Below, in pieces: positions 8,695 through 17,292 of a DNA stretch of 64,000 bases. Origin of the DNA: Sulfitobacter sp. HGT1 (GTDB lineage Bacteria; Pseudomonadota; Alphaproteobacteria; Rhodobacterales; Rhodobacteraceae); the NCBI RefSeq assembly GCF_013282155.1, contig NZ_BLWI01000004.1, forward strand, positions 28,915-92,914, in the 5' to 3' direction. The translations under genes and the position numbers were made by a program. Below the pieces are notes generated by a model that searched no databases, was not told the DNA's origin, and worked only from the letters and a program-made list of their open reading frames with translations. The number at the start of each line of letters is the position of its first letter. The stretch's first letter is position 1.

Positions 8695-10004
8695 ACGCCG
8701 CCCCGTGTCCGACCTGTTGCGATTTCTTCGCGGGCGCGGGATGTGCGCAGGTTGGATTCTTTGTAATCCTTGACCTCTGCGCGCGCGATCACGTGGTGGT
8801 GCACTTCATCAGGGCCATCTGCATAGCGCAGGGTGCGCTGCGCGGTGTACATGCCAGACAGTGGGGACCATTGCGAAATACCTGTGGCGCCGTGAACCTG
8901 CATGGCCTGATCGATGATGTCGCATACTTTTTCTGGCACCATCGCTTTGATCATGCTGACCCAGATGCGGGCTTCTTTGTTGCCCAGCACGTCCATCGCC
9001 TTGGCCGCTTTGAGAACCATCAAACGCATGGCTTCGATTTCAATCTTGGCGCGGGAAATGGTTTCCATGTTCTTGCCAAGGTCGATGATCTTTTTGCCAA
9101 ATGCCTCACGGCTCAGACCGCGTTCGATCATCAGATCCAACGCCTTTTCTGCCGCACCGATGGACCGCATACAGTGGTGGATACGGCCAGGTCCAAGACG
9201 CACTTGAGAGATTTCAAAACCCTTGCCTTCGCCCCATAGAATATTCGCTTCGGGGACGCGGACATTGGTGAATTTGATGTGCATATGCCCGTGTGGCGCA
9301 TCATCATGGCCGAAAACATGCATCGGGCCTACGATTTCAACACCGGGTGTGTCGACAGGCACAAGGATCTGCGACTGCTGGCGGAAGGGTTCGGCGTTAG
9401 GCGATGTTTTCACCATTGTAATCATGATCTTACAACGCGGATCACCGGCACCGGAGATGTAATACTTCTCGCCGTTGATCACCCACTCGCCATTCTCAAG
9501 AACAGCCGAGGTGGAGATATTCTTGGCATCCGAGGACGCCATATCGGGTTCGGTCATCGCAAAGGCCGACCGGATTTCGCCTGCCAGAAGCGGCTTGAGC
9601 CACATGTCTTTCTGTTCTTGCGTACCGATGCGTTCCAACACTTCCATGTTGCCGGTGTCGGGCGCAGAGCAGTTCAGCGATTCAGCTGCCAGCGGGCTTT
9701 TGCCAAGCTCGGCCGCGATATAGGCGTAGTCGAGGTTCGACAAACCTTCGCCGGTTTCGGCATTGGGCAAAAAGAAGTTCCACAGCCCGCTTTCGCGCGC
9801 TTTTTTCTTGGCGGTTTCCAGCAGTTCAAGCTGACCTGGCCCATAGGACCAGCGATCGGCACGGCCTTCGCCAAGGCGGAAATATTCATCTGTAATCGGA
9901 TCGACGTTTTCGCGGATATGTTTGATCACGGCTGCCAAAAGCGGCTTGGCCTTTTCAGACATTTCCAGATTGTTCATTCCGGCCATTGCTTCGTTATGTG
10001 ACAT
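8691..10004 (-). CDS. Acyl-CoA dehydrogenase, ACAD10/11-like
   Basis: A 437-residue FAD-dependent acyl-CoA dehydrogenase that forms an alpha,beta-double bond in an acyl-CoA. It has the family pattern: an N-terminal helical domain, the MTEPDMASSDAKN middle segment that binds the flavin, and the C-terminal helices with HGATG and RYADGPDEVHH, a segment characteristic of the ACAD10/11 group. Electrons would go to ETF. The ATG at 10004 has GGGAGG upstream. It lies in the middle of the minus-strand beta-oxidation-like operon. ACAD11-type enzymes are linked to 4-hydroxy acids in animals, but the bacterial substrate here is unknown. Confidence 0.9.
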   Translation of the reverse strand: MSHNEAMAGMNNLEMSEKAKPLLAAVIKHIRENVDPITDEYFRLGEGRADRWSYGPGQLELLETAKKKARESGLWNFFLPNAETGEGLSNLDYAYIAAELGKSPLAAESLNCSAPDTGNMEVLERIGTQEQKDMWLKPLLAGEIRSAFAMTEPDMASSDAKNISTSAVLENGEWVINGEKYYISGAGDPRCKIMITMVKTSPNAEPFRQQSQILVPVDTPGVEIVGPMHVFGHDDAPHGHMHIKFTNVRVPEANILWGEGKGFEISQVRLGPGRIHHCMRSIGAAEKALDLMIERGLSREAFGKKIIDLGKNMETISRAKIEIEAMRLMVLKAAKAMDVLGNKEARIWVSMIKAMVPEKVCDIIDQAMQVHGATGISQWSPLSGMYTAQRTLRYADGPDEVHHHVIARAEVKDYKESNLRTSRAREEIATGRTRGGV

Positions 10005-10034
10005 TCGGTGCCTCCCGGCTGTTAATTTCGGTTA

Positions 10035-10814
10035 TTATTTATTGACCCAGTTGGGCTTACGCTTCTCGACAAAGGCTTGAACGCCTTCTTTGAAATCTTC
10101 GGTCTGTGCCAGTTCGCCTTGGACGACACGGCTGTACTCAAGGCTTTCAGGCAGGCCTTCGGCCACGTTCATGCTGTTCAAAATCCGCTTGGTCGCTTTG
10201 ACCGACGACGGCGAGACAGAGCAAAGCTGTTCCGCCAGTTCCATCGCACGGGTCATCAACTGGTCGGCGGGCACCACTTCGTTACAACACCCCAGTTTCA
10301 GCGCTTCGGCAGCGTCGATGGTGCGGCCCGTCAGCATCAGTTCTTGCGCGGCAAGGCGCCCGATGTAGCGCGACAAACGCTGCACACCCGAGGCAGATGC
10401 GAAAAAGCCCACTTTGACTTCGGGCAAGGCAAACTTGGCCGTATCGGCGGCAAGGATAATGTCGCAAGACAGCGCGGTTTCAAACCCGCCACCCATGGCG
10501 AACCCGTTCACAGCAGCGATGATCGGCTTTTCCAGATCAAACCGCGAGGACAAACCGGCAAAACCCGTCGAGGCCAGTGTTTTCTTGGACCCGCCCGATG
10601 CCGTGGCCTTGAGGTCATTGCCTGCGGTAAACGCCTTGTCGCCCGCACCGGTCAGCACCGCGACCCACAGATCCTGGTCTGCGGCAAAAGCATCCCAGCA
10701 ATCGCTCATTTCCTGATGCATTTCGGCATGAACGGCGTTGTACACTTCGGGCCGGTTCATGGTGACGATCAGGATATGACCCTTTTTCTCGGTCTTGATG
10801 AATTCATAGCTCAT
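10035..10814 (-). CDS. Enoyl-CoA hydratase/isomerase (crotonase family)
   Basis: A 259-residue crotonase. The oxyanion-hole and catalytic regions are visible: AGNDLKA near 64-70, GGGFETALSCD with E112, and LPEVKVGF with E132. Both glutamates in these positions match true hydratases, so hydration of an enoyl-CoA is the likely reaction. It overlaps the hydroxyacyl-CoA dehydrogenase gene by 4 bases. Some segments resemble CaiD-like crotonobetainyl-CoA hydratases, but the operon has no other carnitine genes. Confidence 0.88.
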   Translation of the reverse strand: MSYEFIKTEKKGHILIVTMNRPEVYNAVHAEMHQEMSDCWDAFAADQDLWVAVLTGAGDKAFTAGNDLKATASGGSKKTLASTGFAGLSSRFDLEKPIIAAVNGFAMGGGFETALSCDIILAADTAKFALPEVKVGFFASASGVQRLSRYIGRLAAQELMLTGRTIDAAEALKLGCCNEVVPADQLMTRAMELAEQLCSVSPSSVKATKRILNSMNVAEGLPESLEYSRVVQGELAQTEDFKEGVQAFVEKRKPNWVNK

Positions 10815-12103
10815 GTTTTCAGCCCTCCGGTATCAATCTCGGTGAATTTGCCGCCGCTTTTCGCCAGATCACGCAGCAGTCGCGCGGGGGCAAAGGCGGG
10901 GTCTTCGGCACCCAGACGTTCCATCACGTCCAGCACGGCCTGCGCACCGACCATGTCACCATAGAACATCGGACCACCCTTGTCGGCGGGCCAGCCATAG
11001 CCGTTCAGCCAGACCACATCGATGTCGGACGGGCGCTGCGCCTTGTTTTCCTCGAGAATTTTGACGGCCTCGTTGATCATTGGATAGATGCAGCTTTCGA
11101 TGATTTCATCCGCTGACATTGACGATGCTTCAGCACCGGTAATGTCCTTGATCACGCGAGCCACCACGTCCGACGGGATCGGGCGGCGGGTTTCGTCATA
11201 GTCGTAGAAACCGGCTTTGGTCTTCTGGCCGCGACGGTCCATTTCGCACAGCGCATCGCGAATCGGGTTGTCGGTCTTGGCCCCTTTGGACCAACCGATA
11301 TCCAGACCGGCAAGGTCTGACATCTGGAACGGCCCCATTTTAAAGCCAAAGGCATTCAACGCGGCATCCACATCCCAAGGCATCAAACCCTTGGCCAGCA
11401 GTTTATTCGCCTGAATTTGGCGCGCGAACAGAATGCGGTTGCCCACAAAACCAGGGCACACACCAACCAGTGCCGCGATCTTGTTAATCTTTTTCGCCAG
11501 ATCCATCGACGTCGCGACGACATCATCAGCCGTATGTTTCGCGCGCACGATTTCCAGCAGTTTCATCACGTTGGCGGGCGAGAAGAAGTGCAACCCGATC
11601 ACATCTTCGGGCCGCTTGGTCATCGCGGCGATTTCGTCGATGTTCAGCGCGGATGTATTGGTTGCCAGAATGGCACCCGGCTTCATCACGCGGTCAAGTT
11701 CGGTGAAAATCTTGCGCTTCAGCTCCATGTTTTCGAACACGGCTTCGATCACCAGATCGCAATCGGCAAGGGCAGAGATTTCGAGCTGGCCGTTGAAACG
11801 GTCCATGCGCGCTTCGACTTCGTCTTGCGGGAAACGGCCCTTGTCGCTGCTGCGCTGATAGTTGCCGCGCACGACTTTCAGCCCGCGATCCAGCGCCTCT
11901 TGGGTGGTTTCAACGATGGTCACAGGAATGCCCGCCGTGGCAAAGTTCATCGCGATGCCGCCGCCCATCGTGCCGGCACCGATGATGCCAACGGATTTGA
12001 TCTCGCGCAGTTTCGTATCCGCTGGCAGGTCAGGAACCTCCCAAGCTGCTTTGCCAGCCGCACCAATATAGGCACCGATTTCTTCGTCTGTGGGGTGGTT
12101 CAT
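10811..12103 (-). CDS. 3-hydroxyacyl-CoA dehydrogenase, FadB-like without hydratase domain
   Basis: A 430-residue NAD-dependent dehydrogenase of L-3-hydroxyacyl-CoA. It has an N-terminal Rossmann motif GAGTMGGG (42-49), the catalytic HFFSPANVM segment, GFVGNRI, then two C-terminal domains ending in [16 protein letters not shown]. That last segment belongs to the second C-terminal half of FadB/FadJ-type multifunctional enzymes, so this is the dehydrogenase part of such an enzyme with the hydratase encoded separately next door. The ATG at 12103 is preferred over an upstream TTG because it follows AAAGGAAG. Confidence 0.88.
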   Translation of the reverse strand: MNHPTDEEIGAYIGAAGKAAWEVPDLPADTKLREIKSVGIIGAGTMGGGIAMNFATAGIPVTIVETTQEALDRGLKVVRGNYQRSSDKGRFPQDEVEARMDRFNGQLEISALADCDLVIEAVFENMELKRKIFTELDRVMKPGAILATNTSALNIDEIAAMTKRPEDVIGLHFFSPANVMKLLEIVRAKHTADDVVATSMDLAKKINKIAALVGVCPGFVGNRILFARQIQANKLLAKGLMPWDVDAALNAFGFKMGPFQMSDLAGLDIGWSKGAKTDNPIRDALCEMDRRGQKTKAGFYDYDETRRPIPSDVVARVIKDITGAEASSMSADEIIESCIYPMINEAVKILEENKAQRPSDIDVVWLNGYGWPADKGGPMFYGDMVGAQAVLDVMERLGAEDPAFAPARLLRDLAKSGGKFTEIDTGGLKT

Positions 12104-12134
12104 CTGTCTTCCTTTCAGCAAAGACCCATGGGGC

Positions 12135-13826
12135 CTATAGGTTCAGACACGCGGCGCGGATCGCACGGCGGTCAATCTTGTCAGTGGCACCACGGATCAA
12201 AGGCCCGTCCTGGCACCACAAATGTTGCGGTATTTTGAATTTCGCGAGGTGGCCGTCCAGATGGTCGGCCATGTCTTCACAGCTCATCTTTTTGCCGTCG
12301 CGCATCTGGATCGCGGCACCCACGACTTCGCCCAGCCGTTCGTCTGGCACGGAAAAGGCACAAGCCTCGATCACGTCGGGATGCGTGTGCAGCGCCCCTT
12401 CGACATCCAGACAGGCAATGTTTTCGCCGCCGCGGATGATGATGTTTTTCTTGCGGTCCAGAATGGTAATGAACCCTTCTTCGTCGATTACGCCCAGATC
12501 ACCGGTGCGCAGCCAGCCGTCTTGCATGGTTTCGGCAGTTGCTTCGGGCTTGTTCAGATAACAGCGCATATTGGCGGGGCTTTTGACGGTAATTTCACCC
12601 AGCTGGCCAACGGGTACATCATTGCCGTTATCATCCAGAAACCGCACATCTTGCAGCGGCGGGTGCAGTTTGCCGGCGGCATTGGGACGTTTGTTATATT
12701 CCTCGCCGACCATGCCGATCCCAAGGGCGTTGGTTTCGGTCATGCCCCAGCCTGTTGCAATTTCAGCGGCAGGAAACTGCCCTTGCAACTGCGCAACTTG
12801 CGCGGCGGGGCGTTTGGCACCACCAGCCCCCAACCATGTCAGCGTCGGCAGGGTCTCCCCCATCCGTTTTGCGGCCTCCAGCAGATCAGCTGATTGGGTC
12901 GGAACACCCAGAAAACGCGTGACTTTTTCACGGTTGATCACGCGCACCGCTTCCTCGGCATCCCATTTATGCAGCAAAGATATTTTGGCCCCGGCGGGCA
13001 GGCTGAGCAGGAACAAAGGATGGGTTGCTGTCACATGGAACAAAGGTGTGACGACCAAACCGGAAGGGCGCGGCGGTTCGGGATCGCCGGGTTGTGGCGG
13101 GTTGACCAAGGGGGCAGCGACCGCCTGAATAAGCCAGCTGAACACCGCACTGACGGCGCTGCGGTGGGTCTGCACCACGCCTTTGGGTTTGCCGGTGCTG
13201 CCAGACGAATACATCACGGCGAAATCATCATCGGTATCAATTGTGATCCCGTCGATGGGCGTATCGGGCATTTCGGCGGCCAGCGCGGTCAGGGAATGAT
13301 CGGTCATCCCCTCGCCGTCACGCACACCGATCAAACGCAGGCCAAGGCTGCCTTGGAGCGGCAAAAGCCGTTCAAGTCGTGGACCATCGGCAAAGATCGT
13401 CTTCGCGCCACTGTCTTGCAGGGCATAATCCAGTTCTTCTGTGGTCCACCACGCGTTCACGAACACCACCACCGCACCAGCGGATGCAATGGCCAGCGTC
13501 AGCATCAACAGTTCGGGATAGTTGCGCATGGCAATACCAACGCGATCCCCTTTTTGGATGCCCAACGTATCGCGTAGGGCGTGGGACAGGCGATGCACCT
13601 GCGCGCAGAATTCATCATAGGTCCAGCGTTCGTCCTGATAGACCAGGAATTCGGCGGCACCATTGTCGTGCTGTTCGCGACTGGCCAGCATCAATGCGGC
13701 GACTGTGCCGGGAATATTCTTGAACGTACGGTATGTGACGCCGCGTACATCTGCCTCGACGACTTCGAAAACCGGATTGGTCTGAACTGTGTGGCGAATG
13801 GCCTCTTCCATGGTCATCGCCGTCAT
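12135..13826 (-). CDS. AMP-dependent acyl-CoA ligase
   Basis: A 563-residue ANL-family ligase that activates a carboxylic acid to its CoA thioester. The P-loop MYSSGSTGKPKG, the GWGMTETNA motif, the hinge RTGDLGVID and the C-terminal ATDKIDRR lysine are all present. It is the first enzyme gene of the minus-strand operon, consistent with starting a beta-oxidation-like route. The ATG at 13826 has only a modest ribosome site of its own. Immediately upstream a 15-codon ORF with a strong site ends in an ATGA overlap with this start, so translation may be coupled. The substrate is unknown. Confidence 0.87.
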   Translation of the reverse strand: MTAMTMEEAIRHTVQTNPVFEVVEADVRGVTYRTFKNIPGTVAALMLASREQHDNGAAEFLVYQDERWTYDEFCAQVHRLSHALRDTLGIQKGDRVGIAMRNYPELLMLTLAIASAGAVVVFVNAWWTTEELDYALQDSGAKTIFADGPRLERLLPLQGSLGLRLIGVRDGEGMTDHSLTALAAEMPDTPIDGITIDTDDDFAVMYSSGSTGKPKGVVQTHRSAVSAVFSWLIQAVAAPLVNPPQPGDPEPPRPSGLVVTPLFHVTATHPLFLLSLPAGAKISLLHKWDAEEAVRVINREKVTRFLGVPTQSADLLEAAKRMGETLPTLTWLGAGGAKRPAAQVAQLQGQFPAAEIATGWGMTETNALGIGMVGEEYNKRPNAAGKLHPPLQDVRFLDDNGNDVPVGQLGEITVKSPANMRCYLNKPEATAETMQDGWLRTGDLGVIDEEGFITILDRKKNIIIRGGENIACLDVEGALHTHPDVIEACAFSVPDERLGEVVGAAIQMRDGKKMSCEDMADHLDGHLAKFKIPQHLWCQDGPLIRGATDKIDRRAIRAACLNL

Positions 13827-13870
13827 GAACGGCCACCCGACATTGGCAGTGCTTCCGATTTCCCGGACAT
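13823..13870 (-). CDS. Possible leader peptide coupled to the ligase gene
   Basis: A 15-codon ORF encoding MSGKSEALPMSGGRS starts 8 bases after a very strong GGGAGGGG ribosome site. Its TGA overlaps the ligase ATG (ATGA). The ligase reading frame itself has no start codon next to that strong site, so ribosomes recruited there would translate the short peptide and then restart at the ligase. It is shorter than most annotated genes and has no recognised homologue, so it is either a coupling device or a sign that the ligase start is misread. Confidence 0.4.
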   Translation of the reverse strand: MSGKSEALPMSGGRS

Positions 13871-14131
13871 ATGAACCCCTCCCTAAACGAGCCTGTGCGG
13901 ACACTCCTCCACGATTGTCCGCGACTCTGATTTGCGTAGCCTAAGCGTTAAAATCCAATCTGCCAATACCGCATAACGGAACGAAGTTCCGCAAACTGAC
14001 ATTTGGCAGGATTTGACGCGGTTCAGCCCCGCCCCATGCCTTGCATTTGCGCAATACGAGGGAAAATTGAACATGCTTGCCCCCGGAATGAAAGCACTTC
14101 TTTACGTCATTCCGGGATTCGGCCGCGAATT

Positions 14132-14599
14132 TCAGTCAATCGCAAAGAGCGACATTTGTACCAGCCCGTTCAGACGCGCGCCATTTCCGACAAACAATGT
14201 GTGGTTCACCCAGCCATAGCGGTCATCGCCGGTCTCGAGCCGCGCATGGGTGCGCATGTAATAGGCGTCCGGCGACACTTCTTCGCCGCGCACCAGCGCA
14301 TCCAGCACCTCGGCAGGCCCGTGGCGGTAGCCGTAGTTCTTGATCTCGATGGTCGCCCCGTCATCGGTTTCAATCGCATAGCGGGTATCAAGTTCGGTCA
14401 ATCCGCTGGCAAATTGGGTTTGCCAATCGGCCCCAACGTTCAGGATTTTACCGTTTATCGCAGGCCCTTTCGCAGTGCCCCCAACAATCGGGATAATCCG
14501 CCGAAGCCCGGCACGCCCGTGGTTCATGTGACGGATCGAGTCAAGCGTCACGGTTAGGTCGGTGACGTGACGCAGGGCAGGGGGCGGCAATCTTGACAT
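14132..14599 (-). CDS. DUF3237 family protein
   Basis: A 155-residue protein of the DUF3237 family: an all-beta barrel pattern starting HVTDLTVTLDSI, with the conserved GRRIIPIVGGTAKGP-like segment (here RAGLRRIIPIVGG) and a later RYAIETDDGATIEIKNYG. No enzymatic role is firmly established for the family. It is frequent beside aromatic or acyl-CoA catabolic genes. I chose the ATG at 14599, which has AAGGAT upstream, over one 36 bases earlier. It is divergent from the MarR gene and may be its target. Confidence 0.75.
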   Translation of the reverse strand: MSRLPPPALRHVTDLTVTLDSIRHMNHGRAGLRRIIPIVGGTAKGPAINGKILNVGADWQTQFASGLTELDTRYAIETDDGATIEIKNYGYRHGPAEVLDALVRGEEVSPDAYYMRTHARLETGDDRYGWVNHTLFVGNGARLNGLVQMSLFAID

Positions 14600-14702
14600 A
14601 AATATCCTTGGGTAATGTCGGTGCAATCGGATCATGCAATGGCAGGGGCGCTACAAACAAGCCCCACCATAGGACTTGCTAAAAATCATAGGTTCGGAAT
14701 AC

Positions 14703-14719
14703 TGTTCGGTGTCAGAACA
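14703..14719. promoter_or_regulatory. Candidate MarR operator
   Basis: The dyad TGTTCGGTGTCAGAACA (arms TGTTC and GAACA) sits 15 bases before the MarR ATG in the divergent spacer with the DUF3237 gene. A direct repeat GTTCGG at 14692-14697 and 14704-14709 lies in the same stretch. The position is right for autoregulation by a MarR dimer. No binding data; inferred from symmetry and position. Confidence 0.4.
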
Positions 14720-14733
14720 TAACGGGGCAAATA

Positions 14734-15216
14734 ATGACAAAACAAGCAGACTCTTCGACGGCCATCGCCCAAACTGACGATTTGTCGGCTGCGATCTGCA
14801 ACAGTATTTTGCCCGATTTCACCGGATATCTGATCAAGCGCAGCTGGGTCACCATTCAGCGCGATCTGCGCGAACTGCTGTTGGGGTTCGACCTCAGCCA
14901 GCGCAGCATGTCGGTGCTTTCGGTGGTCATTGCCAACCCTGACATCAATCAAAGCGATGTGGCTGCCGCACTGTCCATTGAACGGTCCGGGATGGTTGTT
15001 ATCGTGGACGAATTGGAAGGTCTGGATCTGATCCGCCGGGAACGCGCCTTAACAGACAGGCGCGCCTACGCCCTGCGTGCAACGCTGAAGGGCCAGCAGG
15101 TTTTGGAAAAGGTACATGCGGCGATCATCGCGCACGAGGATCGTATATTTGCCAATCTCAGCAGCGCGGAACGCGAAAGCCTTCATGCGATTTTGCTGAA
15201 ACTCGTCGGCAATTGA
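14734..15216 (+). CDS. MarR family transcriptional regulator
   Basis: A 160-residue winged-helix dimeric repressor. The helix-turn-helix lies around residues 65-90 (NQSDVAAALSIERSGMVVIV), followed by the beta-wing with RRERALTDRRAY, typical of MarR. These proteins usually respond to a phenolic or acyl-CoA ligand and control adjacent catabolic or transport genes. It is divergent from DUF3237 and convergent with the TRAP binding-protein gene. The likely targets are the DUF3237 gene and possibly the crotonase/amidohydrolase pair near 17.2 kb, where another palindrome lies. Confidence 0.88.
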   Translation: MTKQADSSTAIAQTDDLSAAICNSILPDFTGYLIKRSWVTIQRDLRELLLGFDLSQRSMSVLSVVIANPDINQSDVAAALSIERSGMVVIVDELEGLDLIRRERALTDRRAYALRATLKGQQVLEKVHAAIIAHEDRIFANLSSAERESLHAILLKLVGN

Positions 15217-15276
15217 GTGCGGAAATAACCAAGCCGTGAGGTTCGGGGCGACCGTTTGCAAGCCGCCCCGACAGTA

Positions 15277-16320
15277 TTACATTTTTGATTTTTCTTCGAT
15301 CAACGCCTTGGCTTGATCAATCAATGCCTGACCGTCAAAGCCTTTGCCTTCGGCCTCGGCCACCCAACGCTGGATCACAGGCTGTGCTGCTTCCTTAAAG
15401 CGCGCCACTTCTGCGGCATCCAGTTCGATGATGTTGTTGCCGTTGTCGACCGCGATCTGACGACCGGGGGCATCATAATCAAGCATGACCTGCGCTGCGA
15501 ATTCGCTGAGCGCAGCACCGGATTCTTGGTCGATCGCTGCTTTTTGCTCGGCGCTCAGGGACTCGTACTTGTCCTTGTTCATCACCAGCACGATCGTCGC
15601 GGTATAAAGCGATTCAGGTCCGGTAAATTCGGTGTGGTTGTTCACCAGCTCGGCCAGACGGATCGACGGGGTCACTTCCCACGGGATCACGGTGCCTTCG
15701 ACCACGCCTTTGGACAGCGCTTCGGGGATACCGGGCAGGGGCAGACCAACAGGGGTTGCACCCAGTTCGGACAGCATGTCGTTGATCACCCGTGTCGGGC
15801 CGCGCAGTTTTTTGCCAGCAAGGTCTTCCAGCTTGGTGACGGGTTCCTTGGTGTGGATCACACCGGGGCCGTGCACCCATGCGCCCAGAACCTTCAGGTC
15901 CTTGTATTCACCAGCCTGCAAATCATCTTCGACCAGCTGCCAGAACGCTTTCGATGTGGCGACCGGATCGGTCATCATAAAGGGCAGTTCGAACACTTCG
16001 GTCTTGGGATAGCGGCCCGGGGTATAACCCACAACGGTCATCGACATATCAACAACGCCGTCAATCGCCTGATCCATCAATTCGGGCGGACGGCCACCAA
16101 GGGCCATGCCATCGAAATGTTCGATTTTCAGGCTGCCGTTTGAAGCCGCTTCAACACGTTCGCCCCATGGTTTCAGGATGTGCTTTGGCACTGTTGCCAC
16201 GGGTGGCAAGAACTGGTGCAACCGCAATGTGGTTGTTTCGGCAGATGCTGTCGTGCCTGCAAACATGCCGCTTGCGAAAACACCCGCTGCCACGGTTTTA
16301 ATCAAAGAACGTCTATTCAT
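15277..16320 (-). CDS. TRAP transporter substrate-binding protein DctP (lone)
   Basis: A 347-residue periplasmic solute receptor. An N-terminal signal (MNRRSLIKTVAAGVFASGMF to about residue 27) is followed by the DctP fold, with KLRGPTRVIN carrying the conserved arginine that binds carboxylates in this family. The ATG at 16320 follows GGGAGGAAA. No DctQ or DctM gene is adjacent, so it must use membrane subunits encoded elsewhere, perhaps the dctQM pair at 33.9-35.7 kb (inference). It is downstream of a crotonase gene on the same strand. Confidence 0.88.
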   Translation of the reverse strand: MNRRSLIKTVAAGVFASGMFAGTTASAETTTLRLHQFLPPVATVPKHILKPWGERVEAASNGSLKIEHFDGMALGGRPPELMDQAIDGVVDMSMTVVGYTPGRYPKTEVFELPFMMTDPVATSKAFWQLVEDDLQAGEYKDLKVLGAWVHGPGVIHTKEPVTKLEDLAGKKLRGPTRVINDMLSELGATPVGLPLPGIPEALSKGVVEGTVIPWEVTPSIRLAELVNNHTEFTGPESLYTATIVLVMNKDKYESLSAEQKAAIDQESGAALSEFAAQVMLDYDAPGRQIAVDNGNNIIELDAAEVARFKEAAQPVIQRWVAEAEGKGFDGQALIDQAKALIEEKSKM

Positions 16321-16398
16321 CGTTTCCTCCCAGAGTTGATGATGCAGCTTTGTGCTGCTTATATGATGCCGCAGGTTGCGCGACATTTTGGTAATTTG

Positions 16399-17181
16399 CT
16401 AGCGGAATTTAGGCGCACGTTTTTCCAGAAATGCACGCAATCCTTCGTCAGCGTCCGGCCCCGATTGCGAGACTGCCGCGCTCAGGCTTTCGACATAAAG
16501 CCCGTCGGCTTTTGACATATCGTCGATCCGGCTGATCGAGTTGATCATCATGTAATTCGACATCGGCGCATTGCGCGCAATCTTGCCCGCCAGATCCATT
16601 GCCATCGCCAGCGATTCCCCTTCGCCCACGGCATAATGCGCCAGACCCAGTTGAACGCCTTCCTCGGAATTGAACTTGCGGCCTGTCAGCATCATTTCGG
16701 TCATCCGGTCGGCACCAAGAATACGGCCCACACGCACGGTCGCACCGCCTCCCACAAAGATGCCGCGCCGCCCTTCGGGCAGTTGAAAGATCGTGGACGG
16801 TTCGGCAATCCGCACATGGGTCGATGTTGCCAGTTCAAGCCCGCCACCAATCGCCGCGCCAAATATCGCGGACACCACAGGCAAGCCGCCAAACTGGATC
16901 ATATCCATCACACCATGCCAGTTGCGCGAATGGTACAAAGTTTCTTCGGTCGAGCGTTTGACATGTTCGCTAAGATCCAGCCCCGAGCAATAGTGCCCGG
17001 CGGTTCCGGTCAGCACCACGGCGCGGGCCTCTTTCGGCGGGTCCATGAAAAATGCCTTGAGCGCGCCCAGCAAATCATCATTCATCGCATTGCGTTTATC
17101 GGGGCGCGTCATGGTCAGGACCGCGATGTTCCCTTGCAGGTCAACATTCAGAACATCGGGGTTGGCAACGGCTTTGGTCAT
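16399..17181 (-). CDS. Enoyl-CoA hydratase/isomerase (crotonase family)
   Basis: A 260-residue crotonase. GGGLELATS and LPEGRRGIFVGGGA occupy the regions of the two catalytic glutamates, and both glutamates are present. The second segment differs from ordinary hydratases (RRGIFVGGG instead of LGxxPGxGG), so another crotonase reaction such as isomerisation or C-C hydrolysis is possible. It is divergent from an amidohydrolase across a 111-base spacer with a perfect 20-base palindrome, which suggests shared control. Confidence 0.85.
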   Translation of the reverse strand: MTKAVANPDVLNVDLQGNIAVLTMTRPDKRNAMNDDLLGALKAFFMDPPKEARAVVLTGTAGHYCSGLDLSEHVKRSTEETLYHSRNWHGVMDMIQFGGLPVVSAIFGAAIGGGLELATSTHVRIAEPSTIFQLPEGRRGIFVGGGATVRVGRILGADRMTEMMLTGRKFNSEEGVQLGLAHYAVGEGESLAMAMDLAGKIARNAPMSNYMMINSISRIDDMSKADGLYVESLSAAVSQSGPDADEGLRAFLEKRAPKFR

Positions 17182-17214
17182 GGCGGCATCATCCTTGAGG
17201 GTGCGATTTAGGTG

Positions 17215-17234
17215 AATAGAACAATTGTTCTATT
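17215..17234. promoter_or_regulatory. Perfect 20-base palindrome, candidate operator
   Basis: AATAGAACAATTGTTCTATT is a perfect palindrome in the AT-rich divergent spacer between the crotonase (minus) and amidohydrolase (plus) genes. Its size and symmetry fit a MarR- or GntR-type dimer. It contains GAACA and TGTTC half-sites like those at 14703-14719, but arranged the other way round, so control by the same MarR is only possible, not shown. Confidence 0.55.
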
Positions 17235-17292
17235 GAATAGCAATATATTTTGTACCAAACTTGCGCAAAGTTTAAACCCAAGAGGGGCTGCA

